The translations under genes and the position numbers were made by a program. A stretch of DNA of 36,362 nucleotides. It comes from Roseomonas sp. (GTDB taxonomy: Bacteria; Pseudomonadota; Alphaproteobacteria; Acetobacterales; Acetobacteraceae). Within the stretch, counting starts at the first letter, position 1, and each line of letters starts with the position of its first letter. This document shows, in pieces, positions 7,612 through 15,497 of this stretch. The notes under the pieces were generated by a model. The model did not search any database. It was not told where the DNA came from and saw only the letters and a list, made by a program, of their open reading frames with translations. The stretch is taken from positions 1 through 36,362 of the forward strand of contig JADCGA010000071.1 of the NCBI GenBank assembly GCA_020249265.1. The letters run 5' to 3'.

Positions 7612-9015
7612 ATGATTCTGGTTCTTCAGGCGCTACCGCTGCTGTTGTTGATCGGCCTATTGTTTTCCGGGCGCCTGGCGGCCTTGCCGGCGGTGCTGGC
7701 TGCTTTGGTGGCTGCGATTCCTGCGGCGTTTGTATCACTACCAAGCAATATCGCGCTGCCCAATTTCCTTGGAGAACAGATGCTGCGCGGCGCCTATCTG
7801 GCGCTGCAACCCATGGGCGTGGTGCTGGCGGGGTTGTTGTTCCATTCTGCGGTTTCTGAAGCAGCAGCAAGCAAGGACGCACAAGCCGCAACACCGCGTC
7901 GCATTTTTATCGCAACCTTGCTGGCAGGCTGCTTCCTGGAAAGTGTGACGGGTTTTGGCGTAGGCGCGGTTTTCGCGTTGGCCAGCCTGCGCGTCATGGG
8001 GATTATCGGCGCGCCGGCGGGGGCCATGGCGCTGCTCGCGCTTTGCCTGATCCCTTGGGGTGGGCTTGGCCCCGGCACCTTGCTGGGCGCAGCGCTGATC
8101 GGCCTGCCGGCGCAAGGCATTGCCACCATCACTGCGCTGCCCAATGCGGTTTGGCTGTTGGTATTGGGGCCGGTGCTGTGGCGGCTATGCGGCGTGGCGG
8201 GGATTGCTGTGCCGGCGGGCGAAAAACGCGCACAAATCACTTATCTGCTGATGGTGGCGGTGCTGCTAGTGGCCTGCCATTGGCTGCTGCCCTTTGAAGT
8301 GATTGGCGTGATCGCCACCGGGCTGCCTTTGCTTTTCGCGCTTTGGCGTCTTGATCCGCCGCGGGATGGCGCTGCCTGGCGGAAGGCGCTTGCGCGTTTG
8401 GCACCCTATGCCCTGCTGACGGTGGCACTTTTGGCGGCCCGCGCCGTGCCAAACCCGCCCGCCTGGCAGCCCTTCGCCGATTTGCCGGCCTTTCCCGTCA
8501 CCCATGTTTCGCTGGTGCTTTTGGCGGTGGCGCTATTGCTGCTGGCGCGACGGGCTGGTGCCGTGGCCTTGGCGGGGGGCGCCATCAAGCGCGGCGCAAG
8601 GCCGGCGCTGATCATGCTGCTCTACGTGCTGTTGGCGCGTTGGATGGGCGAAAGTGGCGCCACCGCTGCGCTCGCGCGGGAAGCGGCCGCAGCGCTCGGG
8701 CCGTTGGCACCCTATGCCGTGCCGCCGCTTGGGCTGATGGCGGGGATGGTGACGGGCACCAATGTTGGGTCCAATGCGGCGGTCATGCCGGTGCAATACA
8801 AGCTTGGCCTGGCGGCGGGGCTGCCACCCGCCTTGGCGCCTGGGGTGCATAATTTTGTGGGGGCAGCCGGTGCTGGCATGTCCTTCGCCGTCACGGCGAT
8901 GATTTGCGGCTTGCTGGCCGATGGCACCAAGCCCGCCGCGCTTTGGCGGTTGTTATGGCCATCTCTGGCTGCGGTGCTGGTCATTGGTTGGGCGGCGATG
9001 TGGCTGTTGCATTGA
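7612..9015 (+). CDS. L-lactate permease family transporter (short form)
   Basis: This 467-residue, strongly hydrophobic protein belongs to the lactate permease (LctP/GlcA) family of secondary carboxylate transporters. Diagnostic segments are FLESVTGFGVGAVFA at about 110-124, GLMAGMVTGTNVGSNAAVMPVQ in the C-terminal third, and the re-entrant HNFVGAAGAGMSFAV. E. coli LldP is about 550 residues, so this one is roughly 80 shorter; the missing length seems to be in inter-helix regions because both signature halves are present. The ATG lies 6 bases after the MBL gene's stop and lacks its own good ribosome site, which implies translational coupling. The expected substrate is a 2-hydroxy acid such as lactate or glycolate, but ligand specificity cannot be read from sequence. 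Confidence 0.85.
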   Translation: MILVLQALPLLLLIGLLFSGRLAALPAVLAALVAAIPAAFVSLPSNIALPNFLGEQMLRGAYLALQPMGVVLAGLLFHSAVSEAAASKDAQAATPRRIFIATLLAGCFLESVTGFGVGAVFALASLRVMGIIGAPAGAMALLALCLIPWGGLGPGTLLGAALIGLPAQGIATITALPNAVWLLVLGPVLWRLCGVAGIAVPAGEKRAQITYLLMVAVLLVACHWLLPFEVIGVIATGLPLLFALWRLDPPRDGAAWRKALARLAPYALLTVALLAARAVPNPPAWQPFADLPAFPVTHVSLVLLAVALLLLARRAGAVALAGGAIKRGARPALIMLLYVLLARWMGESGATAALAREAAAALGPLAPYAVPPLGLMAGMVTGTNVGSNAAVMPVQYKLGLAAGLPPALAPGVHNFVGAAGAGMSFAVTAMICGLLADGTKPAALWRLLWPSLAAVLVIGWAAMWLLH

Positions 9016-9076
9016 GGGCTTGCATCCTGGGCAAAGGCCGCACAGTTTGGGGTCAAGAAATTCTGGGAGGCTGATG

Positions 9077-10054
9077 ATGTCGCATTTCACCCGCCGCGCC
9101 GCCTTGGCGCTTTCCGCTGGCATGCTTGCCGCGCCGGCCGTTCATGCCCAGGGCGCATTCCCGAATAAGCCCTTGCGCATCATCGTGCCCTACCCGCCTG
9201 GTGGCGTGACCGACATCATGGGCCGCTTGATTGCCGAGCCCATGGGGCGGCAACTTGGGCATCCCATTGTTGTCGAAAATCGCGCCGGAGCTGGCGGTAA
9301 TATCGGCGCCATGGCCGCCGCCCAGGCGGAACCCGATGGCTATACGCTGTTCCTTGGCACTATGGCGACGCAGGGGGTGAACCCGATCCTCTATGCCGAT
9401 CCGCGCTTTGACCCGCGCAAGGCTTTTGTGGGTGTAGGCATGATGGCGGATATGCCCAATGTCATGTCCTGCCTCCCGCGCCGCTATAACCCGGCCAATG
9501 CGCGTGAAGCCCTTGCGCGCGCCAAGGCGGAACCAGGCAAGCTGCTGTTCGGCACGGTGGGCAATGGATCATCGGCGCATCTTTCGCTGGTCATGCTGGA
9601 AAAGCTTGCCGGGCTTGATTTTGTGCATGTGCCCTATCGCGGCTCTGCCCCCGCAATTGCAGCGATGCTCGCGGGTGATCTGGACCTGCTGTTTGATGCC
9701 TCGGCGACCTCCGCCCCGCATATCCTTCAGGGGTCCATGAAAGGGCTTGCCATCACCATGGATCGGCGGATTGGCAGCCTGCCTAATACGCCGACGCTGC
9801 AGGAGGAAGGTGTTGCTGGCTATCATTTGTCTGTCTGGAACGGCGTTTTCACGCAGTCGCGCGTGCCGGCGCCGATCCTGGCGCGCTTGCAGGATGCCTT
9901 CACCAAGGCGATGGATGCGGCGATGCTGGATAGGCTCAAGGCCAATCACACCGAACCCTTGCTTATTCCATCGAATGAATTGCAGCCCTGGCTGGATCGT
10001 GATGCGGAACGCTGGGGCCAGGTGGCGCGCGATAGCGGCATCAAGATTGATTGA
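9077..10054 (+). CDS. Tripartite tricarboxylate transporter receptor (TctC/Bug family)
   Basis: This 325-residue periplasmic binding protein has a twin-arginine-like signal (TRRAALALSAGMLAAPAVHAQG), then the Bug hallmark FPNKPLRIIVPYPPGG, the ligand loop VVENRAGAGGNIG, EPDGYTL, and the second-domain motif HVPYRGSAPAIAAMLAGDLD. In the TctC/Bug family these segments form the venus-flytrap site for small carboxylates. Two adjacent ATGs exist, 9074 and 9077; the second lies 6 bases after GGGAGG and is preferred. The gene follows the lactate-permease-family gene by 61 bases on the same strand, and alkA follows after 15 bases. No tctA or tctB membrane gene is nearby, so it is an orphan receptor. 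Confidence 0.92.
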   Translation: MSHFTRRAALALSAGMLAAPAVHAQGAFPNKPLRIIVPYPPGGVTDIMGRLIAEPMGRQLGHPIVVENRAGAGGNIGAMAAAQAEPDGYTLFLGTMATQGVNPILYADPRFDPRKAFVGVGMMADMPNVMSCLPRRYNPANAREALARAKAEPGKLLFGTVGNGSSAHLSLVMLEKLAGLDFVHVPYRGSAPAIAAMLAGDLDLLFDASATSAPHILQGSMKGLAITMDRRIGSLPNTPTLQEEGVAGYHLSVWNGVFTQSRVPAPILARLQDAFTKAMDAAMLDRLKANHTEPLLIPSNELQPWLDRDAERWGQVARDSGIKID

Positions 10055-10069
10055 TCGGGTAGCATACTT

Positions 10070-10717
10070 ATGAGCCTCGGCACGCCGGAGGCTTTGCGTC
10101 ACCTCCGGCGTGATGCTGTGCTGAAGCGCGTCATCCGCCAGGTGGGGCCGTTCACGCTGAAGCCCGCGCGGCGACAACCCTATGAGGCTTTGGTACGCGC
10201 CATTGCGCACCAACAAGTGCATGGCCGCGCGGCGGAAGCCATTCTTGGCCGTTTCATCGCACTTTGCCCTGAGCCCGGCTTTCCCACACCGGAATCCGTA
10301 CTGGCCTTAACACCTGAGGCCATGCGCGGCGCCGGGCTTTCGGCGAATAAGGTGCTCGCCATTCGCGATATTGCTGAGAAGGCAGCGCTTGGCGTTATCC
10401 CCAATCGCGCCGCAGCGCGGCGGCTTTCGGATGAGGTTTTGATCGAAAGGCTGGTCGCGCTGCGTGGCGTGGGGCGCTGGACGGTTGAGATGTTGCTGAT
10501 CTTCACCCTTGGCCGCGCCGATATTCTGCCGGTGGATGATTTCGGCGTACGTGAGGGCTACCGCGTTGCGGCTGGCCTGCCGGAACAGCCAAAGCCCAAA
10601 GCGCTGGCGGAAATCGGCGAAGCCTGGGCGCCGTTTCGCACCACCGCCGCGTGGTATTTGTGGCGCGCGGCGGATTTGGCGAAAGAAGGCAGTTTCAAGG
10701 CTCCGGCTGCGATTTAG
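10070..10717 (+). CDS. DNA-3-methyladenine glycosylase II-like protein (second AlkA/HhH-GPD paralogue)
   Basis: The 215-residue product is a compact AlkA-type glycosylase. It carries AIAHQQVHGRAAEAI at about 45-59, the helix-hairpin-helix LRGVGRWTVEM at about 131-141, and the catalytic region LPVDDFGVREGY, in which D157 is the expected catalytic aspartate. This segment is closer to the standard AlkA/Mag pattern than that of the paralogue at 149-790. The protein should remove alkylated bases as the first step of base excision repair. It lies 15 bases after a receptor gene on the same strand, an unrelated partner that it probably shares a transcript with. Its TAG stop overlaps the stop of the convergent lpd gene by 4 bases. 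Confidence 0.9.
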   Translation: MSLGTPEALRHLRRDAVLKRVIRQVGPFTLKPARRQPYEALVRAIAHQQVHGRAAEAILGRFIALCPEPGFPTPESVLALTPEAMRGAGLSANKVLAIRDIAEKAALGVIPNRAAARRLSDEVLIERLVALRGVGRWTVEMLLIFTLGRADILPVDDFGVREGYRVAAGLPEQPKPKALAEIGEAWAPFRTTAAWYLWRAADLAKEGSFKAPAAI

Positions 10718-12105
10718 ATATGCAGCGCCCGCCCATCCACCGCTAGCGCCGCTTCCTTCACCGCCTCATTCAATGAGGGATGGGCGTGGCAAGTGCGCGC
10801 CACATCTTCGGCACTTGCGCCGAATTCCATGGCCAGCGCCAATTCCGCAATCAACGTACCGGCATCCGGGCCGATGATGTGTGCGCCCAGCACCTTATCC
10901 GTTGCTTTATCTGCAAGGATTTTCACGAAGCCGTCCATGTCACCCATGGCGCGCGCGCGGCCATTCGCGGTGAAGGGGAATTTCCCGATCTTATAGGCAA
11001 TACCACGGGCCTTGAGCTGTTCTTCGGTTTCACCCACCGAAGCAACCTCTGGCCATGTATAAACCACGCCCGGAATCGCGCCGTAATTCAGATGCGGTTT
11101 CTGCCCGGCCAGCATTTCTGCCAGCGCCACGCCTTCTTCTTCGGCCTTATGCGCCAGCATCGGCCCGGTGATCACATCGCCAAGCGCGTAGATGCCAGGG
11201 ACATTCGTGGCGTAATGGCCATCCACCTTGATGCGTCCACGTTCATCCAAGGCAACGCCCACCTTATCCAGCCCAAGCCCGGCGACATAAGGCCGGCGCC
11301 CAATCGCGACAAGCACGACATCGGCGGTGAGGTCCTCAGTGGCACCTCCGGCGGCGGGTTCCAACTTCAGCGTGACACCTTTCTTGGACTTGGTGGCACC
11401 CATAACCTTGGTCTTGAGCTTCGTCTTGATGCCTTGCTTGGCCAGGATGCGTTCAAAAGCCTTGCCCACTTCCAGATCCATGCTGGGCACGAGGCGATCG
11501 AGGAATTCCACCACCGTTACTTCGGCACCCAAGCGGCGCCAGACGCTGCCTAATTCAAGCCCGATATAGCCACCGCCGATCACGACCATGTGCTTCGGCA
11601 CGCTCGTCAATTCCAAGCCGCCGGTGGAAGTCACGATCTGCTTTTCATCCACCTCAACACCCGGCAGGGGAATGCTCTCACTCCCGCTCGCGATCACGAT
11701 ATGCTTCGCGGCGTAATCCTTGCCGGCGACGCTCACCGTGCCGGGCGCGGTGATGCTGCCCTCGCCCTTCAGCCAGGTGACCTTATTCTTGCGGAACAGG
11801 AACTCAACACCCTTCACATTGGCGCCCACCACTTCCCCCTTGCGCGCCTGCATCCGCGCCAGATCAAGCTTCACCGCGCCAACAGTCACGCCATGATCGG
11901 CAAGCTTGTGGAGCGCTTCTTCAAAATGTTCGGAGGATTGCAGCAGCGCCTTGGACGGGATGCAGCCGACATTGAGGCAGGTGCCGCCCAGGGTTTCGCG
12001 CTTTTCCACGCAGGCGACCTTCATGCCAAGCTGCGCCGCACGGATGGCGCAGACATAGCCGCCGGGGCCGGCGCCAATCACGATAACGTCAAAAGCATCA
12101 CTCAT
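10714..12105 (-). CDS. lpdA: Dihydrolipoyl dehydrogenase (E3)
   Basis: This 463-residue flavoprotein reoxidises the lipoyl groups of 2-oxo acid dehydrogenase complexes with NAD. The FAD-binding GAGPGGYV is at about 11-18. The redox disulfide is C43/C48 in GGTCLNVGCIPSK. The NAD-binding GGGYIGLELG lies near 177-186, the second FAD motif is YALGDV, and the C-terminal catalytic pair is H442/E447 in AHPSLNEA. The length is typical of lpd. In relatives with the order mdh-sucCD-sucAB-lpd it is the last gene of the TCA cluster. Here it is on the same strand but cut off from sucB by two plus-strand receptor genes and a terminator, so it must have its own promoter in 12106-12262. It probably serves the 2-oxoglutarate dehydrogenase encoded nearby. 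Confidence 0.96.
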   Translation of the reverse strand: MSDAFDVIVIGAGPGGYVCAIRAAQLGMKVACVEKRETLGGTCLNVGCIPSKALLQSSEHFEEALHKLADHGVTVGAVKLDLARMQARKGEVVGANVKGVEFLFRKNKVTWLKGEGSITAPGTVSVAGKDYAAKHIVIASGSESIPLPGVEVDEKQIVTSTGGLELTSVPKHMVVIGGGYIGLELGSVWRRLGAEVTVVEFLDRLVPSMDLEVGKAFERILAKQGIKTKLKTKVMGATKSKKGVTLKLEPAAGGATEDLTADVVLVAIGRRPYVAGLGLDKVGVALDERGRIKVDGHYATNVPGIYALGDVITGPMLAHKAEEEGVALAEMLAGQKPHLNYGAIPGVVYTWPEVASVGETEEQLKARGIAYKIGKFPFTANGRARAMGDMDGFVKILADKATDKVLGAHIIGPDAGTLIAELALAMEFGASAEDVARTCHAHPSLNEAVKEAALAVDGRALHI

Positions 12106-12262
12106 GGTCAGGCATCCTCAACCCTTATCTTTCTAGGGGCATGTTTGGACCGGTCAGGCGGGCCGATCAAGCCATGGAATTAGGGCTTGGGTTTTGCGTG
12201 ATTTTCCCCCTATCCTTCCCCGGAAAGCAGCGCCGTCAGATGCGCGCTCGGGAGGAAGAAGC
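12106..12262. promoter_or_regulatory. Divergent promoter region between lpdA and a receptor gene
   Basis: This 157-base stretch separates lpdA (minus) from the first tandem receptor (plus) and must hold both promoters. A GAGGA lies upstream of the lpdA ATG and GGAGGAA (12251-12257) lies 5 bases before the receptor ATG. No core promoter or operator could be assigned with confidence. Confidence 0.5.
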
Positions 12263-13249
12263 ATGACAAGAAACACCGATTTTTCGCGCCGCGCCCTACT
12301 GGCCGGAACCGGGGCAGCCCTGGCCGCGCCTGGCCTTGCCCTGGCACAGGGGCGCTACCCGGACCGGCCTATCCAGCTTGTGGTGCCCTGGCCCGCCGGC
12401 GGTTCCGCAGATGCACAGCTGCGTTCCATTTCCGAACTGGTCGGCAGGGCGCTTGGCCAGCCTATGGTGGTGCAGAACCGGCCCGGTGCTGGCGGTACGC
12501 TTGGGGTGCTTACCGTGGCGCAACAGGCGCGGCCCGATGGCTATACGCTTACGCAAATGCATCTTTCCGTGCTGCGCCGGCCCTGGATGATGCGGACGCC
12601 GGGCTGGGACCCGATTGGTGATTTCACCCATATCATCGGCATGACGGGCTGGCTGTTCGGCACCGCCGTCAAGGCCGATAGCCCGCTGAAATCCTGGCAG
12701 GATCTGATCGCCTATGCGCGTGCCAATCCGGGCAAGCTGACCTATTCAACCAGCGGGATTGGCACAACGAACCATCTGGCCATGGAATCCATCCAGGAGA
12801 TCGAGAAAATCAGCCTGACCCATGTGCCCTTCCGCGGCGCCAATGAAGGGGTCACCGCCGTGCTGTCCGGCCAGGTGGATATGATCTGCGATAGCTCCAC
12901 CTGGGCACCCAATGTGGAAGCGGGGCAGATGCGCGCGCTGGCAGTATGGAGCGCGGAACGCGCCCCACGCTTCCCCGCCGTGCCCACGCTCAAGGAACTG
13001 GGCTACGACATGATTGTTGCCTCCCCCTATGGCGTGAGCGGCCCCAAGGGCATGGACCCCGGCATTGTGCGCGTGCTGCATGATGCCATGAAGGACGCGC
13101 TGTTCAGCCCCGAGAACACGCGCATCCGGGGCCAATTCGATATGCCGCTGGTCTATCAGGATACGGAAAGCTATCGGCGCTTTATTGTGGAGCGTGTCGA
13201 ATATGAAAAGACCATGGTGCGCCGCCTTGGTCTGACGCTGGATGGCTGA
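12263..13249 (+). CDS. Tripartite tricarboxylate transporter receptor (TctC/Bug family), first of tandem pair
   Basis: This 328-residue periplasmic receptor begins with a twin-arginine-like signal (FSRRALLAGTGAALAAPGLALAQG) and continues with YPDRPIQLVVPWPAGG, VVQNRPGAGGTLG, RPDGYTL and THVPFRGANEGVTAVLSGQVD, the ordered Bug/TctC hallmarks. The ATG at 12263 is set by GGAGGAA 5 bases upstream. The next gene encodes a clear paralogue that shares TSGI, WAPNVEAGQ, SPYG and GPKGMDP blocks, and the two overlap or nearly touch, so they form one operon. The pair sits between sucB and lpdA on the opposite strand. The ligand is unknown; no tctAB is present. Confidence 0.92.
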   Translation: MTRNTDFSRRALLAGTGAALAAPGLALAQGRYPDRPIQLVVPWPAGGSADAQLRSISELVGRALGQPMVVQNRPGAGGTLGVLTVAQQARPDGYTLTQMHLSVLRRPWMMRTPGWDPIGDFTHIIGMTGWLFGTAVKADSPLKSWQDLIAYARANPGKLTYSTSGIGTTNHLAMESIQEIEKISLTHVPFRGANEGVTAVLSGQVDMICDSSTWAPNVEAGQMRALAVWSAERAPRFPAVPTLKELGYDMIVASPYGVSGPKGMDPGIVRVLHDAMKDALFSPENTRIRGQFDMPLVYQDTESYRRFIVERVEYEKTMVRRLGLTLDG

Positions 13250-13259
13250 GGGCAACGCC

Positions 13260-14228
13260 ATGGTGAAGCTTCATCGCCGCGCGGCGCTTGGGCTTGGCGC
13301 CAGCCTTTTGGCCGCCCCAGCCCTTGGACAGGGCCGCTTTCCCAATCGCCCGATCCGCTTCCTGATCCCCTGGGCGCCTGGTGGATTGCTTGATGGCTTT
13401 ATGCGCCTTCAAAACGAGTTGTTCTTGCAGGAATATGGGCAATCCATCATTATTGAAAATCGGCCTGGCGCGCGGGGTACGCTGGCTGCCCAGCATTTGC
13501 TGACGCAAGCAAGGCCAGATGGCTATACGATAGCGCATCACCACCTATCGGTGATCCGCCATCCCTTTCTCACCAAGCGCCCAACATGGGACCCGGTGAA
13601 TGACTTCACGTATATCATGCAGCAGACAGGCTTCATCTTCGGCCATGTCGTGCATCCTGCCTCCGGGTGGAATTCGCTCAAGGATATGTTTGCTGAAGCG
13701 CGGCGGCGGCCCGGGGAATTGACCTATGGGACTTCGGGTATCGCCACTTCCAATCATCTCGCCATGGAGGAACTTTGCGAGAAAGAGGGCGTTGAAATGA
13801 TCCATGTGCCCTATCGCGGCACATCAGAAAACATCACGGCGCTACTCGCCCGCCAGATTGATTGCGTCGCCAATTCCAATTCCTGGGCGCCCAATGTGGA
13901 GGCGGGGCAATTGCGATTGCTGGCGGTGTGGACCCATGAGCGCCTTGGTGCCTTTCCCAATGCGCCAACCCTGCGCGACTTGGGCTATGACATGGTGGTT
14001 ACCTCACCCTACGGGATTACCGGCCCTAAAGGCATGGATCCCGAGATAACCGAATTCCTGCATCAGGCCTTCAAAAAGACCCAGCATCACCCGCTGGTTC
14101 AGGAATACATGAAGAAACACGACCTGCCCAATGAATATCTTGGTCCGGCAGACTACACACAATTCGCCCGTGAACGTGCGGTCTATGAAGAACGCATGGT
14201 CGCAAGATTGAAGCTGAGCATAGACTGA
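13260..14228 (+). CDS. Tripartite tricarboxylate transporter receptor (TctC/Bug family), second of tandem pair
   Basis: The 322-residue product repeats the layout of its upstream paralogue: twin-arginine-like signal (HRRAALGLGASLLAAPALGQG), FPNRPIRFLIPWAPGG, IIENRPGARGTLA, RPDGYTI and IHVPYRGTSENITALLARQID. The start at 13260 has GAGGG about 8 bases upstream; an in-frame ATG at 13242 would overlap the previous gene by 8 bases and add six residues (MAEGNA) before the signal peptide. The two paralogues match best in the C-terminal lobe (WAPNVEAGQ, SPYGxxGPKGMDP), while the residues between about 25 and 60 differ more, so they may bind different ligands. The gene end abuts a hairpin that terminates the facing sucAB transcript. 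Confidence 0.9.
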   Translation: MVKLHRRAALGLGASLLAAPALGQGRFPNRPIRFLIPWAPGGLLDGFMRLQNELFLQEYGQSIIIENRPGARGTLAAQHLLTQARPDGYTIAHHHLSVIRHPFLTKRPTWDPVNDFTYIMQQTGFIFGHVVHPASGWNSLKDMFAEARRRPGELTYGTSGIATSNHLAMEELCEKEGVEMIHVPYRGTSENITALLARQIDCVANSNSWAPNVEAGQLRLLAVWTHERLGAFPNAPTLRDLGYDMVVTSPYGITGPKGMDPEITEFLHQAFKKTQHHPLVQEYMKKHDLPNEYLGPADYTQFARERAVYEERMVARLKLSID

Positions 14229-14258
14229 AAAAGAAAAGGGAGGGCTATTCGCCCTCCC
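14229..14258 (-). terminator. Rho-independent terminator of the minus-strand sucA-sucB transcript
   Basis: A perfect 8-bp stem GGGAGGGC/GCCCTCCC (14238-14245 and 14251-14258) with a 5-base loop lies 8 bases past the sucB stop. On the minus strand it is followed by TTTTCTTTTTC, the U-rich tract of an intrinsic terminator. On the plus strand there is no T-run after it, so it serves the sucAB side. It marks a real transcript end between sucB and lpdA. Confidence 0.85.
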
Positions 14259-14265
14259 GCAGGGT

Positions 14266-15468
14266 TCAGATATCCAGCATCAAGCGGCGCGGGTCTTCCA
14301 CGCTTTCCTTGACGCGCACAAGGAAACTCACCGCTTCCTTCCCATCCACAATGCGGTGGTCATAGGACAGCGCGATATACATCATCGGGCGGATTTCGAT
14401 CTTGCCAGCCACCGCCATGGGGCGATCCTGGATCTTGTGCATGCCCAGAATGCCCGATTGCGGCGGGTTCAAAATGGGCGTGGACATGAGCGAGCCATAA
14501 ATGCCGCCATTGGTGATGGTGAAGGAACCACCAGCCAACTCATCCAGCTTCAAGGCGCCATCACGCGCACGCTTGCCGAATTCACCAATGCGCTTTTCAA
14601 TTTCGGCAAAGCCCATTGCATCGGCATTACGCAGCACCGGCACCACCAGGCCCGAAGGCCCGCCCACCGCAATGCCCATATGCACGAAATTCTTATAGAC
14701 GATCTCATCGCCATCAATCTCGGCATTCACGGCAGGGAATTCCTTGAGCGCCGCGATGCACGCCTTCACGAAGAAGGACATGAAGCCAAGCTTCACGCCA
14801 TGCCGCTTTTCAAAGGCATCACGATATTCAGAACGCAGCGCCATGGCGGCTGACATATCCACCTCATTGAAGGTGGTCAGCATCGCCGCCGTATTCTGCG
14901 CTTCCTTCAAGCGGCGCGCGATGGTGGTGCGCAAGCGCGTCATTTTCACGCGTTCTTCACCCGCTTCCGGCGGGCGGGAAGCACGCGCGGCGGGGGCGGG
15001 CGCCGGCGCGGCGGCGGGCTGCGCCAGATAGGCCAGCACATCACCCTTGGTGATGCGCCCATCCTTGCCCGTGCCCGCACCCATCGCGGCTGCGCTGGCA
15101 CCGGTTTCGGCGATCAACTTGGCAGCAGCCGGCATCGGCGCATGGCCCGAAGCGGCAGCCGGCGCAGGCACAGGTGCAGCGGCGGGCTTGGCGGACGGCG
15201 CGGGCGCTGCGGCAGGCTTCGCCCCAGCGGCAGCGCCGGCCTGGATGCTGCCCAGCACGGCACCAGGGAGTACTTCCGCCCCGGTATCAGCAGCAATGGC
15301 GGCAATAACGCCAGCAACCGGCGCATTCACTTCCACCGTCACCTTATCGGTCTCAAGCTCCACCAAGGGCTCATCCGCCGCCACGGCATCGCCCGCTTTC
15401 TTGAGCCAACGCGCAACCGTGGCGGAAGAAACGCTTTCGCCCAGAGTGGGCACGACAATATTGGTCAT
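14266..15468 (-). CDS. sucB: Dihydrolipoyllysine-residue succinyltransferase (E2 of 2-oxoglutarate dehydrogenase)
   Basis: The 400-residue E2 subunit passes succinyl groups from the lipoyl arm to CoA. The lipoyl domain covers residues 1-75, with the lipoylated lysine K42 in ETDKVTVEV. An Ala/Pro-rich linker (about 78-108) is followed by the E1/E3-binding domain at about 110-150 and a second Ala/Pro linker. The catalytic domain follows from about 175. Its active site is H371 and D375 in SYDHRIVDG. Size and order are those of OdhB/SucB rather than pyruvate E2. The start follows the sucA stop by 29 bases, so both are co-transcribed, and a terminator lies directly downstream. The succinyl specificity is inferred from its pairing with sucA. 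Confidence 0.96.
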   Translation of the reverse strand: MTNIVVPTLGESVSSATVARWLKKAGDAVAADEPLVELETDKVTVEVNAPVAGVIAAIAADTGAEVLPGAVLGSIQAGAAAGAKPAAAPAPSAKPAAAPVPAPAAASGHAPMPAAAKLIAETGASAAAMGAGTGKDGRITKGDVLAYLAQPAAAPAPAPAARASRPPEAGEERVKMTRLRTTIARRLKEAQNTAAMLTTFNEVDMSAAMALRSEYRDAFEKRHGVKLGFMSFFVKACIAALKEFPAVNAEIDGDEIVYKNFVHMGIAVGGPSGLVVPVLRNADAMGFAEIEKRIGEFGKRARDGALKLDELAGGSFTITNGGIYGSLMSTPILNPPQSGILGMHKIQDRPMAVAGKIEIRPMMYIALSYDHRIVDGKEAVSFLVRVKESVEDPRRLMLDI

Positions 15469-15497
15469 TGCTCGATCCGTTCCAAAACCAATACGCG

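Noticed and set aside
7612-9015. Short lactate permease considered as a broken pseudogene
   Set aside because: The frame is intact and both family signature regions are present; the shortness appears to be natural variation.
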